The translations under genes and the position numbers were made by a program. DNA of 10,765 nt from Frankiales bacterium (GTDB lineage Bacteria; Actinomycetota; Actinomycetes; Mycobacteriales; SCTD01), in assembly GCA_025465145.1 (NCBI GenBank), contig JAODNS010000296.1, positions 1 to 10,765 on the forward strand. The letters run 5' to 3'. Position 1 is the first letter of the stretch. Every line of letters starts with the position of its first letter. Positions 8,654-10,765 of the stretch are shown here, in pieces. The notes beneath the pieces were generated by a model. That model saw only the letters and a list, made by a program, of their open reading frames with translations, made no database searches and was not told the origin of the DNA.

Positions 8654-9487
8654 CTACTCCTGCCGCGTGCCCACCGCGAGCAGGTACTCCTTCTCGAACC
8701 TGGCCGCGTCCCGCGTGCCGCGGTTCCAGTTGTCGCAGAACAGGTCGAGCGCCTCGTCGAACTCTGCGGCGCGACCTTCCTTGGCGGCGTTGCTCCGCGC
8801 CGCGATCGTGGGTCCGTAGTACGCCTTGAAGTGCTCGCCGTAGTCGCGGCCGCGGGGAAAGGCCGTGATGGTGAGCGTCTCCCGCCGCAACGTGTGGAAC
8901 CGCACCCGGTCGCCGAACAGCGCGGTCAGGTGCTCCTCGCTGCCCCAGAGCGGCGGCGGCTGGGCGCCGGGAGGCGGCGGGGCAGCGAACGGCTTCATCG
9001 TCCGGAACAGGTCGCCGAGCATGCCCTCGGGGGTCCAGCTCAGCAGGGCGATCGTGCCGGCAGGCCGGCAGACCCGCACCAGCTCGTCGGCCGCCGCCTG
9101 ATGGTGCGGGGCGAACATCACGCCGATGGCCGACATCACGACGTCGTACGCGTAGTCGTCGAACGGCAGGTGCTCCGCGTCGGCCTCGACCCACTCGATG
9201 TCCAGGCCCTGCGCGTCGGCCCGCCGCGACCCCGCAGCGAGCAGGGCAGGCGTCAGGTCGCTGGCAGTCACGTGCGCGCCTCGCTGCGCCGCGGGAACCG
9301 AGGCGTTACCGGTGCCGGCGGCGACGTCCAGCACGCGCGCGTCCGGCCCGATGCCGGCGCCCTCGACCAGACGCTCCCCGATGGGCAGCAGGAACGTGTC
9401 CACCATCAACGGGTAGTCGCCGTTCCCCCACATCACCCGGTGCTTCGCCTTGAGCTCGCTGTCCGCCCTTGCGTCAGCTGTCGTCAT
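8654..9487 (-). CDS. Class I SAM-dependent methyltransferase (UbiE-like)
   Basis: This 277-residue cytoplasmic enzyme has a Rossmann-type methyltransferase core. Motif I is VLDVAAGTGNASVPAA at residues 52-67, the acidic residue binding the SAM ribose is Asp77 in TASDLTP, and motif II is the EADAEHLPFDD segment at 101-111. IGVMFAPHH at 121-129 and LVRVCRPAGTIALLSW follow as motif III. Substrate and product are unknown. The C-terminal third (FPRGRDYGEHFKAYYGPTI) is typical of a group of actinobacterial methyltransferases annotated only by fold. ATG 9487 was chosen over GTG 9502 because GGAGGGG lies 5 bases before it. It is on the same strand as the hydrolase gene downstream (252-base gap) and the regulator pair upstream (180-base gap), so operon membership is doubtful. 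Confidence 0.9.
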   Translation of the reverse strand: MTTADARADSELKAKHRVMWGNGDYPLMVDTFLLPIGERLVEGAGIGPDARVLDVAAGTGNASVPAAQRGAHVTASDLTPALLAAGSRRADAQGLDIEWVEADAEHLPFDDYAYDVVMSAIGVMFAPHHQAAADELVRVCRPAGTIALLSWTPEGMLGDLFRTMKPFAAPPPPGAQPPPLWGSEEHLTALFGDRVRFHTLRRETLTITAFPRGRDYGEHFKAYYGPTIAARSNAAKEGRAAEFDEALDLFCDNWNRGTRDAARFEKEYLLAVGTRQE

Positions 9488-9511
9488 GACATCCCCTCCC
9501 ACGGGCCGCGG

Positions 9512-9556
9512 GTGCGACCGCTACGGCCGAACCTCCACCCGGAACGGGAGTCGCAC
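9512..9556. repeat. Inverted repeat upstream of the methyltransferase gene
   Basis: GTGCGAC (9512-9518) and GTCGCAC (9550-9556) form perfect 7-base arms 31 bases apart, 25-69 bases upstream of the methyltransferase start. It may be an operator or a leader stem. No clear promoter boxes were recognised in this 180-base gap. Confidence 0.3.
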
Positions 9557-9667
9557 AAGGGCAGAACCCGATCCGATCTGGGCCGCGCCAGCGTCAGTCG
9601 TCCCGTGAGGACGCAGCGCCCGAGCAGCAGGGAGGTCAACAGCTCGCGCTGCGGTCGGGGCCGGCTC

Positions 9668-10144
9668 TCACGTCCAGGTGATGTCGAACCAGACGCACTT
9701 GCCGCGCGATGTCAGCCGCCAGCCCCAGGTGCTCGCGCACCGCTCGAGGAGCTGCACGCCGCGTCCGCCGTTCGCCTGGTCGTCCTGACCGCGCAGTACG
9801 GGGAGCACCGTGCTGTCGTCACCGACCTCTACGCGGACGCCCCCGGACCGGGTCGTGACGGTGAGCCGCTGGTCGCCGGTGGAGTGGATGAGCGCGTTCG
9901 TCACCAGCTCGCTGGTCAGCAGGACCGCGCGGTCACGCGCGTCCTCGGACACGTGGGCCGAGGCGCACATCCGCGCGGTGAGTCTGCGGGCGTCTCCGGC
10001 CGACTGTGCGCGGCTGGGGAGCGTGCAGGACTCCCGCACGCTTCCGCTCGGCGACCTGCGTGGACGGGTGAACGCGCGCGCCTCGTACCCGGTCAGGAAC
10101 AGGCGGCCGCGCGCGACGTCCTGGCGGGAGGGGAGCATGTTCAC
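9668..10144 (-). CDS. RsbW-like ATP-binding regulator (anti-sigma / HATPase_c_2 type)
   Basis: This 158-residue protein has a GHKL ATPase fold of the RsbW/SpoIIAB-like group common in actinobacteria, serine kinases or anti-sigma factors in partner-switching. The N box is ELVTNALIHS (79-88) with Glu79 and Asn83. The G1 region VEVGDDSTVLP (105-115) has DDS in place of the classic DxGxG, as in many actinobacterial members. The G2 region is GGRGVQLLE (126-134), with TWGWR near the end. The first 35 residues are basic and may be a flexible extension. GTG 10144 overlaps the stop of the upstream CxxC gene as GTGA, which suggests translational coupling. ATG 10138 is the alternative start. The sigma factor or STAS partner is not in the window. 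Confidence 0.85.
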   Translation of the reverse strand: MNMLPSRQDVARGRLFLTGYEARAFTRPRRSPSGSVRESCTLPSRAQSAGDARRLTARMCASAHVSEDARDRAVLLTSELVTNALIHSTGDQRLTVTTRSGGVRVEVGDDSTVLPVLRGQDDQANGGRGVQLLERCASTWGWRLTSRGKCVWFDITWT

Positions 10145-10380
10145 CGCCCGGTCCGCCCAGAGAGGGCCAGCCGGGGCGCGGATGGCCCTGGTGGCCGGCT
10201 GAGCCGCAGCATGGTGAGGCGGCTCATGGTGAGCTCGCGGGTGCAGCTGGGGCACGTGGCGCGCACGAGGCGATGCAGCCGCGACAGGTCCGCGAAAGCC
10301 TCCACGGGGATGGAGGCGCTGCAGTAGGCGCACGACACGGTGCCGCCGGGTGTGCCGGCGGGGAGTACGAGGACCGTCAC
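10141..10380 (-). CDS. Small protein with two CxxC motifs (zinc-ribbon-like)
   Basis: This is a 79-residue protein of no family I recognise. It has CAYC at residues 17-20 and CPSC at 43-46, a spacing suited to one zinc site, with a short helix-like stretch between (PVEAFADLSRLHRLVRA). The tail after residue 60 is basic and proline-rich. GTG 10380 is my choice of start; a weak GGTGG lies 4 bases upstream. Longer forms up to 10461 are possible, but their added residues look non-coding. Its stop overlaps the start of the ATP-binding gene as GTGA, so the two are probably made together. I infer a redox or metal-dependent partner of the ATP-binding protein, or a small RNA/DNA-binding protein; neither is shown. 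No membrane segment is seen. Confidence 0.6.
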   Translation of the reverse strand: MTVLVLPAGTPGGTVSCAYCSASIPVEAFADLSRLHRLVRATCPSCTRELTMSRLTMLRLSRPPGPSAPRLALSGRTGR

Positions 10381-10535
10381 AATGCCACCAAGGGCTTGGA
10401 CCGGACCTGCATGGGAGCCGGGGGCCGACGGCCAGGCGATACGGAAGTGCCACTGTCGCACGAACAGACGCGAACGGGTGAGCCGGTGGCGGGGTGGACG
10501 CTGCAGCCGTGGCCGTTCGCCAGGAGCTGCCGTGA

Positions 10536-10557
10536 GTGTCCGAGGGGGGATTTGAAC
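10536..10557 (-). other. tRNA 3'-end relic (Leu-like), possible attachment-site half
   Basis: On the minus strand this reads GTTCAAATCCCC followed by CCTCGGACAC. That is a T-loop (TTCAAAT), the 3' half of a G/C T-stem (CCCCC), a 7-base acceptor strand (CTCGGAC) and the discriminator A. From memory it matches the 3' end of leucine tRNAs that begin GTCCGAG. The 5' acceptor strand, D-arm and a proper anticodon arm are not found upstream, and the T-stem 5' strand is broken (GGGG, five extra bases, then G). It is therefore a fragment, not a working tRNA. Tyrosine and serine integrases often leave such 3' tRNA fragments at the far end of an inserted element; no integrase lies in the window. Confidence 0.45.
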
Positions 10558-10649
10558 GACTTCCCCATGCTGATCGTCCGCGGGTACTTCAGGCTCGCGG
10601 CTTGATCCACACCCTTGGGCGGTCGCAACCCTGCCCTGGCACCCTCGGC

Positions 10650-10655
10650 TACCTT
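10650..10655 (+). promoter_or_regulatory. Putative -10 box of a leaderless transcript
   Basis: TACCTT (form TANNNT) lies 6 bases before the GTG at 10662, and no Shine-Dalgarno is present. This is the spacing expected when transcription starts at the start codon. No clear -35 box is seen. Confidence 0.4.
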
Positions 10656-10661
10656 CGGGCC

Positions 10662-10765
10662 GTGACGGTGGACAGGTCGGAGTGGACCGGGTTGCTCGCG
10701 GGCGTCCGCGTGTCGGCCTCAGACACGACGTTGACGCTGCCGGTCAAGCAGAGCACCGAAGGCGG
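10662..10765 (+). CDS. Unrecognised protein, N-terminal fragment (runs off window)
   Basis: A reading frame from GTG 10662 stays open to the last base (34 full codons). It begins MTVDRSEWTGLLAGVRVSAS and continues DTTLTLPVKQSTEG. Codons are mostly G/C-ending, and the start sits 6 bases behind a TACCTT -10 box, which together support a real leaderless gene. A GTG two codons later is an alternative start. There is no signal peptide or membrane segment in the visible part. I do not recognise a family from this short piece. Confidence 0.45.
   Translation, partial: MTVDRSEWTGLLAGVRVSASDTTLTLPVKQSTEG

Larger units (their letters stand above)
10381..10661. other. Gene-poor divergent gap
   Basis: This 281-base stretch separates the CxxC gene (-) from the partial gene at 10662 (+). 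Codon use in its open frames is weak, so I call no gene in it. It holds the tRNA 3'-end-like sequence at 10536-10557 and a -10-like TACCTT at 10650-10655. On the minus strand, upstream of the tRNA relic, CCGCG/CGCGG arms flank a 13-base loop, not a convincing anticodon arm. Confidence 0.5.

Noticed and set aside
10377..10568. A 63-codon minus-strand frame beginning MGKSFKSPLGHS whose stop overlaps the start of the CxxC gene as GTGA.
   Set aside because: Third-position G/C is clearly lower than in the real genes here, there is no ribosome-binding site, and it runs through the tRNA-like sequence; I judge it non-coding.

Overview
The window is very GC-rich, with strongly G/C-biased third codon positions and many GTG starts. 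It carries a DUF1023 esterase, RsbW-like ATP-binding and MEDS regulators, and an accA1/accD1-type carboxylase. Two genes have leaderless-looking TANNNT-N6/7-GTG starts. Together these point to a chromosomal segment of a high-GC actinobacterium; the genus cannot be fixed from the sequence alone.

Layout. Bases 2-952 (+) are the 3' part of a DUF1023 alpha/beta-hydrolase gene. It converges on a nitroreductase gene (1705-1076, -) that follows a TetR-family regulator gene (2328-1759, -). Across a 74-base gap with GTTA/TAAC operator-like half-sites lies a divergent two-gene operon (2403-5971, +). It encodes both subunits of a biotin-dependent acyl-CoA carboxylase that most resembles methylcrotonyl-CoA carboxylase. 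Its end overlaps by 4 bases the end of a convergent MEDS-domain sensor gene (6507-5968, -).

Bases 6670-7022 (+) hold a broken VOC (glyoxalase-like) gene. Its middle, about 70 bases, is present in reverse orientation. This is the most unusual feature of the window. It abuts, tail to tail, a secreted GH25-like hydrolase gene (8401-7019, -), which is preceded by a 252-base leader with strong hairpins. Upstream of that on the same strand are a class I SAM methyltransferase (9487-8654, -) and a coupled pair, 10380-9668 (-): a small two-CxxC protein and an RsbW-type ATP-binding regulator that overlap by GTGA.

The right end holds a short sequence identical in form to the 3' end of a tRNA (10536-10557, -), probably a tRNA relic or attachment-site half. 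A divergent gene starts at 10662 (+) behind a -10 box and leaves the window.

How it works together. The TetR protein is the likely local, acyl-CoA-responsive repressor of the carboxylase operon (inference from the divergent layout). The MEDS protein and the ATP-binding protein belong to families used in partner-switching control of sigma factors, but they are more than 3 kb apart and not in one operon. I see no complete new multi-gene system. The items worth follow-up are the in-place inversion in the VOC gene, the tRNA relic, the CxxC protein/RsbW pair and the structured leader.
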